The notes below the pieces were generated by a model. The model was given only the letters and a program-made list of their open reading frames with translations, was not told the origin of the DNA and searched no databases. 31,982 bases of DNA from JAUWMI01 sp964454265 (lineage in GTDB: Bacteria; Sumerlaeota; Sumerlaeia; MWCT01; JAUWMI01): contig CAYVXD010000036.1 of NCBI GenBank assembly GCA_964454265.1, forward strand, positions 1-31,982, written 5' to 3'. Below, one piece after another: positions 8,610-16,117 of this stretch (positions within the stretch are counted from its first letter, which is position 1; each line of letters starts with the position of its first letter). Position numbers and translations under genes: made by a program.

Positions 8610-10886
8610 ATGTTTAATCCCTTCAAGATCTTTAGGAAGCCTGCGCCAAAGCCAAAAAGGAAACTGCGCCTTTTTACCAATCTCACACGCTGGGTCGCTC
8701 TGCTGATCATCTTTGCCAGCGTCGTTGTCATCGTCTCGCCTTCATTTTACTTCCATGCCTACGAATTCAAAGTTGGCCAGCGCATAGATGCGACCATCAA
8801 GGCGCCTTTCACGTTCCCTGTCACGGATAAAGAGGCCACGCAAAAGCAGCTGGAAAAAGCCGAGCTCCAGTATAACCGCATTTACGAGTACGATAGTACC
8901 GTGGGGGAGCAGATCCTAAAGCTGCTGGATGATATTCTGACATATGCTGCAGAGATTAAAGCTTCAGATGAGTTAGAGCCTGACAGGAAACGCGCCAAAC
9001 TCGCGCAGCACCTCTCACGATCCTCTGGCCTCTCGCTCTCCGACCCCACGATCAGCATGATCCTTGAGCACGCCAATGATGCGAAATTCAAGACCAACCT
9101 TGCTACTATAATTGAGCACGTCCTCAGCTATCGCGGCGTGATGACTAATAAAGATTACTTCGAAACGCTCGAAAACCGCCAGATCGTCACAATGCGCTAC
9201 AAAGCGGACCAACCTCCCGAGCCCCTTACCGCCAAGAAAATTTTGAACTTTCCTGACGAGGTGAAAGATTATCTCCAGAATCGCTACATTCCCAAATTCT
9301 ACTCTCATCACGATGCTCGAACGGCAGTGTTTCAACTCTGCGATGCGCTCATTCAGCCCAATATTCACTTTCTTGAGGACGAGACAAAAAAAGCCTATGA
9401 CGCCCACATTGCCGCAATCAAAGACGTTACCAGAACCTTCAATAAAGGCGAGGTTGTCATTCAGGCTGGTACCATGGTGAGCGACTTCCACGGCGATGCC
9501 ATTTCTACACTGAACAGCCGCATCTACCGTCAGAACTTCCTGCGGCTTCTCGCCAATATCGTCTTTGTGGCAGCGGTATGTGTGCTTATCGCATTTTTCG
9601 TCCGCAAGTTTAAACCCGAGTTTGCCTTTACTACGCCAAACGTCATCCTCATCAGCTTGCCAGTACTGCTGGCGCTCTTTCTGGGTCGGATGTTTCTCAT
9701 TTATTTGCAGGGAGAAGAAATCGGAGGCTATGCCTTCCCGGCGGGAGTCATTGGCATGCTGGCTGTCATTCTGCTCGACGCCAAGCTAGCGGTGCTATTG
9801 GTCACATGGGGGAGTTTACTCTTCGGGCTGTCGGTGGATTTTGATTTTAAATTCATCCTCGTTGCCCTGCTCGGCGGATTCGCAGCGGTCGCCAGCCTAT
9901 ATACGATTAGAGAGCGCAAAGATATTCTGATGGCGGGATTCCGTATTGCCCTGGTCAACTTCTTCAGCATCCTGGTAGTGAACTTTATCGTCGATCCCAC
10001 GCACATCAAGCTCACCGAGGCCTCCTGGGGCATCGTCAACGGCATCGCATGTGCCTTCATTGCACTCCCTGCACTTCCCCTCTTTGAATATCTGTTTGGC
10101 GTTATTACAGATGTTCGGCTTCTCGAGCTTACCGGCATCCAGCAACCCCTGTTGCGCGAACTGGAGGAAAAGGCACCTGGCAGCTATCAGCATAGCCTCA
10201 ATGTGGCCAAGCTCGCCGAACCTGCTGCCATGGCGATCGGGGCGAACTACCTCCTGGTTCGTGCAGGAGCCTACTATCATGATGTCGGCAAGATGGTCAA
10301 ACCGAAATACTATTCCGAAAATCAAACTACCCCTGAGGATAAGAAGACTCACGGCAAACTTACTCCACACATGAGCGTTCTGGTTATTAAGAACCACATT
10401 AAGGAGGGAATGGAACTCGCCAAGAAGCACGGCATCCCTAAGAATGTGTGCGACTTTATTCCGCAACACCACGGCACAAGCTTAATCCGTTACTTCTACC
10501 AGCACGCACTGCAAAATTATCAAAACTCCGAGTCGAACGATCCCGTCCGCGAGGAGGACTTTTGTTATCCCGGGCCGAAGCCCCAGACCATGGAGGCGGC
10601 CATTGTCATGCTGGCCGACGCCGTGGAAGCCACTGCAACCTCAAAAGCCTCGTCTGCATATGTGAAGGAGAGCGACTTGCGGCGTGTTGTGCGCGATGCT
10701 ATTGTTGAGAAATTCAACGGTGGGCAGTTTGACGAATGTAACCTCACACTGAAAGATCTGCACATCATCAGCGAATCGTTTGTAAAGACACTAATCAGCC
10801 GCTTTCACTTCCGCATTGCCTATCCTGGCAAGAAAGAACCTGTAGAGAACAGCAAGCCTGAACTCGCCCAGATCGCCGGCGCATGA
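8610..10886 (+). CDS. pgpH: 7TM-HD (PgpH/YqfF-type) phosphohydrolase, putative cyclic-di-AMP phosphodiesterase
   Basis: About 758 residues with the complete 7TMR-HD layout. There is a basic cytoplasmic N-terminus, a first membrane helix at about 27-46, a large extracytoplasmic HD-extracellular region to about residue 305, a block of further membrane helices at about 310-495, and a C-terminal HD domain. Metal ligands are visible: H528 in SYQHSLN, the pair H557-D558 in HDVGKM, and later histidines in TPHMSV and the QHHGTS segment. PgpH proteins of this architecture hydrolyse c-di-AMP to pApA at the inner membrane; whether this one does is inferred from architecture. The gene lies 45 nt after phoH, as in the phoH-yqfF-ybeY order of Firmicutes. 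The start at 8610 follows GGGAGG with 10-nt spacing; the ATG at 8592 is an alternative with poor spacing. Confidence 0.92.
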   Translation: MFNPFKIFRKPAPKPKRKLRLFTNLTRWVALLIIFASVVVIVSPSFYFHAYEFKVGQRIDATIKAPFTFPVTDKEATQKQLEKAELQYNRIYEYDSTVGEQILKLLDDILTYAAEIKASDELEPDRKRAKLAQHLSRSSGLSLSDPTISMILEHANDAKFKTNLATIIEHVLSYRGVMTNKDYFETLENRQIVTMRYKADQPPEPLTAKKILNFPDEVKDYLQNRYIPKFYSHHDARTAVFQLCDALIQPNIHFLEDETKKAYDAHIAAIKDVTRTFNKGEVVIQAGTMVSDFHGDAISTLNSRIYRQNFLRLLANIVFVAAVCVLIAFFVRKFKPEFAFTTPNVILISLPVLLALFLGRMFLIYLQGEEIGGYAFPAGVIGMLAVILLDAKLAVLLVTWGSLLFGLSVDFDFKFILVALLGGFAAVASLYTIRERKDILMAGFRIALVNFFSILVVNFIVDPTHIKLTEASWGIVNGIACAFIALPALPLFEYLFGVITDVRLLELTGIQQPLLRELEEKAPGSYQHSLNVAKLAEPAAMAIGANYLLVRAGAYYHDVGKMVKPKYYSENQTTPEDKKTHGKLTPHMSVLVIKNHIKEGMELAKKHGIPKNVCDFIPQHHGTSLIRYFYQHALQNYQNSESNDPVREEDFCYPGPKPQTMEAAIVMLADAVEATATSKASSAYVKESDLRRVVRDAIVEKFNGGQFDECNLTLKDLHIISESFVKTLISRFHFRIAYPGKKEPVENSKPELAQIAGA

Positions 10887-10973
10887 GTGAACTCCTTGGC
10901 CGACCTTTGGCCTTCTCTTACCAATACTCCCCAGTCGCAGTTCTCCCCTGTAGCCCACTTTGACTAATGAGCC

Positions 10974-11001
10974 GTAGGGGCACGCCGCGGCGTGCCCCTA
11001 T
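10974..11001. repeat. GTAGGGGC-family palindrome, CGCCGCGGCG core
   Basis: A near-perfect palindrome with GTAGGGGC/GCCCCTA arms and the self-complementary core ACGCCGCGGCGT. It lies 88 nt downstream of the HD-phosphohydrolase gene. The gap 10887-11432 contains three members of this family and a 9-nt tandem repeat. I see nothing else in it. Confidence 0.8.
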
Positions 11002-11096
11002 CATCATCTCTGTTTCTACTTGGCTATAAGTCCAGATTTTGCGTTAGAGAAGAATTTCTTCTTTTCTAAATTCAGAATACAGTCTCTAATTCTTTT

Positions 11097-11124
11097 ATCC
11101 TGTTAATCTTGTTAATCCTGTCTA
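11097..11124. repeat. Short tandem repeat, ATCCTGTTA unit
   Basis: Three consecutive 9-10-nt units, ATCCTGTTA, ATCTTGTTA and ATCCTGTCTA, stand head to tail in the gap between the HD gene and the NodB-fold gene. Too short and too few for a CRISPR; a simple dispersed intergenic repeat. Confidence 0.6.
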
Positions 11125-11183
11125 ATAATTTCTGTCATTTCTTTGTGCTTCTTTTCAGACAAAGCCTCCTGCTTTCTGAGGTC

Positions 11184-11210
11184 GTAGGGGCACGGCGCGG
11201 CGTGCCCCTG
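11184..11210. repeat. GTAGGGGC-family palindrome, CGGCGCGGCG core
   Basis: The arms are GTAGGGGC and GCCCCT and the core is ACGGCGCGGCGT, one base off perfect symmetry. The last bases of the right arm have changed (TGCC instead of TAC). Confidence 0.75.
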
Positions 11211-11226
11211 CCATTGTGTTTTTTAT

Positions 11227-11256
11227 GTAGGGAGCAGGTTTTAAACCTGCCCCTAC
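11227..11256. repeat. GTAGGGGC-family palindrome, AGGTTTTAAACCT core
   Basis: The left arm has one extra base (GTAGGGAGC) and the right arm is GCCCCTAC. The core AGGTTTTAAACCT is identical to that of the copy at 12235-12263, on the far side of the NodB-fold gene, so the two copies bracket that gene. Confidence 0.78.
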
Positions 11257-11432
11257 ATTCCCTGCGCAATTTTTTGTGAAGAACCTAAAAAGATTGATTC
11301 TTTAAATATCTCTGTGTACCGGTGGCAGTTTTGCGAAAAATTGCTTGTTATCAGATGGGCAAATGGTCATAGTATGCATGCTCGTGCGCACGTGAGTATC
11401 GCAAATTCGATGGAGCAGGAGGTATGGAAAAA

Positions 11433-12230
11433 ATGGACGGCATAAAGCTGGTAATCCTCATTCTGGCACTTGGGTTTGTGTTTCTGCTGGCAGCAAAGAT
11501 CTATCCGGCTACCACACCAACGCTGGAGCGGTTTGAGGGAGGAATAATTCGCGGGTCAAAGGATAAGAAGCTTATCGCTCTGGAATTCACAGGGGGCTAC
11601 TTTGCCGAAGGTGCGCAGGTCATCCTGGACGAATTGAAGAAGCACAATGGGAAGGCGTCGTTCTTTTTCATCGGCGATTTCTTTCGGAACCCGGAATTCA
11701 AAGAGATCATCGAACGAGTAGTGGCCGAAGGCCATTATCTTGGTCCGCATTCAGACAAGCATCCCCTCTACTGTTCGTGGGAAGATCGCAACAAGACGCT
11801 GATTACGAAAGAGACCTTCATGAAAGACCTGGAGGATAACTTTAAGGAACTCGAACGCTTTGGCGTTGCGCGCAAGGACGTCAAGTACTGGATCCCGCCC
11901 TACGAGCATTACAATCGCGAGATCGTGGGCTGGAGCAACGATATGGGGCTTACGCTGATCAATTACACGCCGGGCACGCGCTCGAATGCTGATTATACGG
12001 GCGACGATGCGAAGAACTTCTGTTCCTCACAGGTCATCTGGGACAGCATTATCAAGAAAGAGCGCGATGATCCTCATGGCCTGAATGGGTTCTTGTTTCT
12101 CCTTCACGTCGGGGCCGGACCGGAACGTACCGACAAGTTCCACTATCGCTTCGGCGCCTTGCTCGACTATCTGGAGGAGAAGGGCTACAGGTTTGTGCGG
12201 GTGGATACGCTGCTTGAGGGGAAGGAATAA
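11433..12230 (+). CDS. NodB-fold (polysaccharide deacetylase-like) protein lacking the catalytic Asp motif
   Basis: About 265 residues. AGGAGG at 11417-11422 is 10 nt from the ATG at 11433 but only 1 nt from an in-frame ATG at 11424, so 11433 is the likely start. An N-terminal hydrophobic segment (about 6-21) anchors or exports the protein. The NodB fold is recognisable from the metal-binding His motif HSDKH (H106, H110), KASFFFIGDF, the WIPPYEHYN segment in place of RxPY/F, and LLHVGAG near the C-terminus. The first motif, normally TFDDG, reads EFTGG (residues 51-55), so both the catalytic base and the metal-ligand Asp are absent. It may be inactive, or it may work by a changed mechanism. 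It stands alone between palindrome-rich gaps. Fold confidence is high; activity is uncertain. Confidence 0.82.
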   Translation: MDGIKLVILILALGFVFLLAAKIYPATTPTLERFEGGIIRGSKDKKLIALEFTGGYFAEGAQVILDELKKHNGKASFFFIGDFFRNPEFKEIIERVVAEGHYLGPHSDKHPLYCSWEDRNKTLITKETFMKDLEDNFKELERFGVARKDVKYWIPPYEHYNREIVGWSNDMGLTLINYTPGTRSNADYTGDDAKNFCSSQVIWDSIIKKERDDPHGLNGFLFLLHVGAGPERTDKFHYRFGALLDYLEEKGYRFVRVDTLLEGKE

Positions 12231-12234
12231 AGAT

Positions 12235-12263
12235 GTAGGGGCAGGTTTTAAACCTGCCCCTAC
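12235..12263. repeat. GTAGGGGC-family palindrome, AGGTTTTAAACCT core
   Basis: A perfect palindrome beginning 4 nt after the stop codon of the NodB-fold gene. It would form a long hairpin in that transcript, but no T tract follows, so I do not call it a terminator. The gap 12231-12548 consists largely of three such elements. Confidence 0.82.
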
Positions 12264-12317
12264 GACATAAAATAGGATCATCCGGGGTGGCCATTTGCCA
12301 TGTCTGGATCTGGGTGA

Positions 12318-12345
12318 GCAGGGGCGTATTGCAATACGCCCCCAC
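12318..12345. repeat. GTAGGGGC-family palindrome, GTATTGCAATAC core
   Basis: The core GTATTGCAATAC and the inner arms GGGGC/GCCCC are intact; the outermost bases have drifted (GCAGGGGC and GCCCCCAC). The same core occurs in the perfect copy at 15132-15159. Confidence 0.78.
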
Positions 12346-12393
12346 ATTTTTATCTTATCATTGTCTCGGGGAGAGGCGACTGGTTCTCCCACC

Positions 12394-12478
12394 GCAGGAG
12401 CAGGCCTTGTGCCTGCCCTATTATCTTGCGTAATCGCAAGAGGTCGTTGTGCAACCCGCCGCGGCGGATTGCCCCTAC
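12394..12478. repeat. Composite palindromic element of several hairpins
   Basis: A first hairpin, GCAGGAGCAGG-CCTTG-TGCCTGCCC, is followed by the stem CTTGCG-TAAT-CGCAAG and then by a third stem around CCGCCGCGGCGG, ending in GCCCCTAC. The first hairpin closely matches the start of the composite element at 27754-27812, so the two are versions of one compound repeat. Confidence 0.7.
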
Positions 12479-12548
12479 GAGTATCATTCCATGTGGAAGG
12501 TTTGGCATAACAACAAGTCCATCTCATTGAACATTCGGCCTTCCATGC

Positions 12549-13670
12549 TCAATAGCGGCCGAACTCTTCCACGAGCGCAGCAATCAGGCGGACCCTGGTG
12601 ATGTCGCTCCGCGGAGGCACCTGATCGCCTACGCCGAGCACAAAGCGCGGATTCCCTCGTAGGGTGGTAAGGTACTGAATCACGTAATCGCGGAATTCTT
12701 CTTCTTTGTAGCCAGGGCCAAACATCGCACCTGGAATTCCACCCCAGAGCACAATATCCTCGTTCGTCAGTGCGCGCAACTCGTCAGGCCGCACATCGCC
12801 AATTGGAAACGGGGTAAGGCCCTCCACGCCGTCCAGACCCGTGCGTGCAAGCAATGGCAGAAGCCCCCGTAAGGTGCCGTCAATATGAGTCAGGCACCAT
12901 TTCTCCGCAGCGTGCAGCTCCTTGATGCGCCGCTCATAGTACGCATAGCTATACTTCTCGAAGAGCCGTGGGCTCACCACTTCACTTGTCAGATTATCTG
13001 GAAACATAACCAGAGGCCCTGGCGTCTTTGTGGTGAGGTGATATGCCGCGTTGTCCGACACTTCCATGGAGTCGAAAATTTTGCGCATATCCTCTGGTTC
13101 TTCGCAGAGGGCGTAGATGGTGGTCTCCACCCCGGCAAACTCCACAAACATTCGCGAGAGCGGAGTGCGCGGCACTGACATGACCGGAAGACCCTGGTTG
13201 CCGTAAAGTGCCAAACGGTGCTCTACTTCGCCGTGATTTTCCTCGTATTGTTGGCTGTCAATGATATAGCGCAGCGCAGGCAGGTCGTGCGCGCTTTTTA
13301 CCAGTCGCTCGGTAAATGCCCAGGTGAAGGACTCTGGCAGGTAGCGTTGCACCTCGCGCAGCTCACCCATCGGTGTCCCAAAGGTTCGCACCAGATGAGC
13401 TCCTTCTCGTCCCATCCGCACAGCGCATCCATAGGAAAGATTCCATGCCGAGCAGAGTGGCAGATAGATGCCGCAGCAAAGATTGCGGTGGAGCTCAACC
13501 ACCCCATCATTGTGATACTGGAGTTCCAGCTCGCCCAATTCCATTGCTGCGCTATGCCACCACGATAGATCTGCGAACCACGGGACATGATTCGGCACTT
13601 CACCGCGGAATACGGCCAGAAGTTGCTCGCGGGGAGAAAATGCCTGGTCTCGGGGTGAATCCGCTGGCAT
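12549..13670 (-). CDS. Uroporphyrinogen decarboxylase (URO-D) superfamily protein
   Basis: 373 residues. The start ATG at 13668-13670 follows GCAGGAGA with good spacing. The sequence has the URO-D superfamily TIM-barrel signature: an N-terminal SPREQLLAVFRGE helix, a central FPDNLTSEVVSPRLFEKY segment, the HIDGTLRGLLPLLA strand-loop, and a C-terminal LWGGIPG and VLGVGDQVPP. This superfamily includes HemE and the corrinoid:CoM-type methyltransferases MtaA and CmuA. The zinc-binding HxC...C set of the methyltransferases is not seen: the equivalent histidine region reads HIDG, and GCxLxP is replaced by GVGDQVPP. A true HemE is also unlikely on context. The substrate is unknown. A putative glycosyltransferase gene lies upstream on the same strand, 133 nt away. 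Confidence 0.8.
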   Translation of the reverse strand: MPADSPRDQAFSPREQLLAVFRGEVPNHVPWFADLSWWHSAAMELGELELQYHNDGVVELHRNLCCGIYLPLCSAWNLSYGCAVRMGREGAHLVRTFGTPMGELREVQRYLPESFTWAFTERLVKSAHDLPALRYIIDSQQYEENHGEVEHRLALYGNQGLPVMSVPRTPLSRMFVEFAGVETTIYALCEEPEDMRKIFDSMEVSDNAAYHLTTKTPGPLVMFPDNLTSEVVSPRLFEKYSYAYYERRIKELHAAEKWCLTHIDGTLRGLLPLLARTGLDGVEGLTPFPIGDVRPDELRALTNEDIVLWGGIPGAMFGPGYKEEEFRDYVIQYLTTLRGNPRFVLGVGDQVPPRSDITRVRLIAALVEEFGRY

Positions 13671-13803
13671 CGGTTTTTCTCCTGCATTCTTTGTACGGTA
13701 TGTTGTGAGTGCTCTTGCGGCCGACTGAACAGCAGCGCATACTGCGCGTGACTATACGGGAATGTCGCGCAACGTCAGGCGATAGCCGGCATCAAGAGAT
13801 GTT

Positions 13804-14832
13804 TTAAATTGGAGGTGTACCTTTGGTGTAAAACGCGTCGAGTCGTTTGATGACCTCTGCTTGAAGATCCTTCAAGAGTTGGCGTCCTTCAGGGAGATGG
13901 AAAAGACGAAGACGCACGGAGACATTTGCAAGCAACTGTGTAGCTACATCATGAGGCACATTCAGGCGGGTAAAAATCCACGCAATAGCACAGCCATAGT
14001 GCGCCAGGTACACTGAGCGATCAATTGAGGTTGGCCCTTGATCGCACGGAGCAAAGCGAGGCATCTCGCCTAGAATCGCTTTGCTCATAAGGGCCTCCAC
14101 AACCGGCACAGTCTCCGTACCGTAGCGCCAGTATTCGGCTTCAGATAAACAGGCGAAGTTCGGCTGCAGCTTGACGAAGAGATCCAGGGCTGTTTGGTGG
14201 CTGTAAACCTTATAGCCGCTTTGCATATCAATAACGTCGCTGCAGGGTGAGCAGAATTGAAGGTTGGCCACACGTCCTTCGCGTGCAAGGGCCATGGCAA
14301 CGCTCTCGATCAGCACGCGGCTTTGCATCTCTTCCAGTTCCGCCCGTTCAAAACCTAGCGGCGCATCCAGCGCATGTCGGCGCCCGATAACCAGCATACG
14401 AGTGTTTTTTGTTGTCTGAAAGATGTGTTCCGCAAAGCACACGAGCGGTGGTACGTCAGAGACCAGGTGCGAGCCGTCGCAATCGCGTACAACCAGGTAC
14501 GACAGCTCCGGATGCTTGAGCAATTGAGCCATTCCGTGCCTTACGGCATACTGCTTGCCGCGGTTGGCCTCGAGTGGTTGGAGGTCAAAGAGATCGCCCC
14601 AGACGCCGAGCAATTTGCGCTGCAGCTTGTGTGCAAGCTCCGCTGTGCGCGCATCGCCATCAACAACCAGGCAGAGATTCTTTGGATGAACGAAATGCTG
14701 AGAATCACTAAGTGTCGCGTGGAGTGTATTATATACTACTTCCTCTGACAAATCCCGATGAAACCACACTGGAATAACCATTCCCGTACAGTCGCGTATC
14801 CAATTAAAGGAATGAATAGGAGGAGTTCTCAT
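13804..14832 (-). CDS. Putative GT-A-type glycosyltransferase, otherwise unrecognised
   Basis: 342 residues from the ATG at 14830-14832, which follows AGGAGA with 7-nt spacing; a GTG seven codons upstream is less likely. I do not recognise the family with certainty. Features resembling a nucleotide-sugar GT-A fold are a CLVVDGD strand end (residues 54-60), the ANRGKQYAVRHGM segment (89-101), which recalls the N-x-G-K-x-x-A-x-x-x-G motif of family-2 enzymes, and a YLVVRDCDGSH strand with a DxD at D117-D119. The C-terminal half (about 190-342) is mostly helical and rich in Cys in the middle (FCSPCSD). There is no signal peptide or membrane helix, so it is probably cytoplasmic. It may share an operon with the URO-D-like gene downstream. 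The glycosyltransferase call is an inference from motifs. Confidence 0.6.
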   Translation of the reverse strand: MRTPPIHSFNWIRDCTGMVIPVWFHRDLSEEVVYNTLHATLSDSQHFVHPKNLCLVVDGDARTAELAHKLQRKLLGVWGDLFDLQPLEANRGKQYAVRHGMAQLLKHPELSYLVVRDCDGSHLVSDVPPLVCFAEHIFQTTKNTRMLVIGRRHALDAPLGFERAELEEMQSRVLIESVAMALAREGRVANLQFCSPCSDVIDMQSGYKVYSHQTALDLFVKLQPNFACLSEAEYWRYGTETVPVVEALMSKAILGEMPRFAPCDQGPTSIDRSVYLAHYGCAIAWIFTRLNVPHDVATQLLANVSVRLRLFHLPEGRQLLKDLQAEVIKRLDAFYTKGTPPI

Positions 14833-14997
14833 TGCTCGCTCTCCTGTCAGCACGGTGAAGGTATGTACTTGTGCACCGTCTCGTTATGTGCGGCTCCGGT
14901 CATGCACACGATGCAGATTTCCTATTAGACAAAGCACAAAATGATTGCAATGAAAAAAGACAAGGTGCCCGGCATGATAGCTCCATTTCAACAATAA

Positions 14998-15052
14998 TAG
15001 GGGCAGTTCATGTTCGCCTTGGCGGATGCGCCTCAGGCGTAACTGCCCCTAC
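14998..15052. repeat. GTAGGGGC-family element with a nested inner hairpin
   Basis: The arms TAGGGGCAGTT and AACTGCCCCTA are separated by an interior that carries its own imperfect stem built from CGCC/GGCG steps. It lies in the 378-nt gap 14833-15210 between the putative glycosyltransferase and the slipin gene. I see only this element and the next one there. Confidence 0.72.
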
Positions 15053-15131
15053 AAAAAGATACCGCCACAGTACAGGCGTCGCAATTATCTGTTTTGCCCG
15101 CAAATAGCGTCCGTGCGCCGGCACAATAAAA

Positions 15132-15159
15132 GTAGGGGCGTATTGCAATACGCCCCTAC
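15132..15159. repeat. GTAGGGGC-family palindrome, perfect 28-bp copy with GTATTGCAATAC core
   Basis: Every base of this 28-bp element pairs with its mirror: GTAGGGGC, core GTATTGCAATAC, GCCCCTAC. It lies about 50 nt downstream of the slipin stop codon. No T tract adjoins it. Confidence 0.85.
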
Positions 15160-15210
15160 ACTACTACACCACGATTCAAATAAATGCCGCGCTGTTGTCA
15201 GGCGCTTGCG

Positions 15211-16092
15211 TTACGGTTGCGCGGGCTCACTTGGCAGCTTCACCGATTCCCCTGCAAAGCTGGTAAACGGTTTGAGGAAATTGGCGAATTCCATGGGAAA
15301 GATGTACTTGGTTGAAGGACTGGCGCCGATGTCCTTGAGCGCTTCAAGATACTGGAGGCTCATTGTTTTGGCATCAATGCGCTTGGCAACCTCGAATATC
15401 TTTTCCAGTCCTAGCGCATAGCCCTCTGCGCGCAGAACGAGTGCGCGGCGCGTTCCTTCGGCCTGGAGTATCGTAGCCTGGCGCTCACCTTCGGCAACCG
15501 TGATCTTAGCCTGCTTGGTTCCTTCGGCTTCAGTGACTATGGCGCGGCGAGTCCGCTCGGCAGACATCTGCCGTGTCATGGCTTCCTGTATCTCGCGAGG
15601 CGGCTCGATCTCGCGAATCTCCACGGCAGTCACTTTTACGCCCCAGCGCTCCGTCACTTCGTCCATCTTGACCCGCAACACGGCGTTGATCTGCTCGCGC
15701 TTGGCCAGCACATCGTCCAGCACGATATCGCCCACCACGGCACGCAGCGTGGTTGTGGCAATACCTTGCGAGGCAGCAGCAAATCTCTGCACCTGGACCA
15801 CACTGAGCACCGCATCCAGCACCTTCCAATAGATCAAAAAGTCAATGGCAACCGCCGCGTTGTCCTTGGTGAAGCAGGTCTGGCGCCCGATTTCCAGAAA
15901 CATCTCACGCAGATCAACCCACACGGGAATATCAACAAACGGAATTAAGAGCACAAAGCCTGGCCCGCGAGAGCCGATGCATCGGCCTAACCTAAACACC
16001 ACCATGCGCTTATACTCCCGCACGATCTTAATGGCCATCAAGAGCAGGATGATGACCAGGACAAGAATAATGCCGAACACGTACTGCACCAT
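15211..16092 (-). CDS. Slipin/stomatin-like SPFH (band 7) membrane protein
   Basis: 293 residues. One N-terminal membrane helix (about 4-22) is followed by the SPFH/band-7 domain at about 25-190, with REYKRMVVFRLGRC, GPGFVLLIPFVDIP, and the typical AVVGDIVLDDVLAKREQIN and VEIREIEPPREIQEAM segments. A charged Ala/Glu/Arg-rich coiled coil follows (about 180-235). Slipins oligomerise on the inner membrane and usually pair with an NfeD protease, which here lies 25 nt upstream in the same transcript. The start ATG is preceded by AAGGAGGAGG. A C-terminal PMEFANFLKPF segment matches the hydrophobic tail that NfeD-type proteases cleave in archaeal stomatin. The assignment is firm; the precise role is membrane quality control or microdomain organisation. 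Confidence 0.93.
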   Translation of the reverse strand: MVQYVFGIILVLVIILLLMAIKIVREYKRMVVFRLGRCIGSRGPGFVLLIPFVDIPVWVDLREMFLEIGRQTCFTKDNAAVAIDFLIYWKVLDAVLSVVQVQRFAAASQGIATTTLRAVVGDIVLDDVLAKREQINAVLRVKMDEVTERWGVKVTAVEIREIEPPREIQEAMTRQMSAERTRRAIVTEAEGTKQAKITVAEGERQATILQAEGTRRALVLRAEGYALGLEKIFEVAKRIDAKTMSLQYLEALKDIGASPSTKYIFPMEFANFLKPFTSFAGESVKLPSEPAQP

Positions 16093-16117
16093 AGTAGGCC
16101 TCCTCCTTTTTATCTTT

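Noticed and set aside
12235..12263. Palindrome after the NodB-fold gene as a Rho-independent terminator
   Set aside because: The hairpin is strong but no T tract follows, and identical elements lie far from gene ends, so it is better explained as a dispersed repeat.
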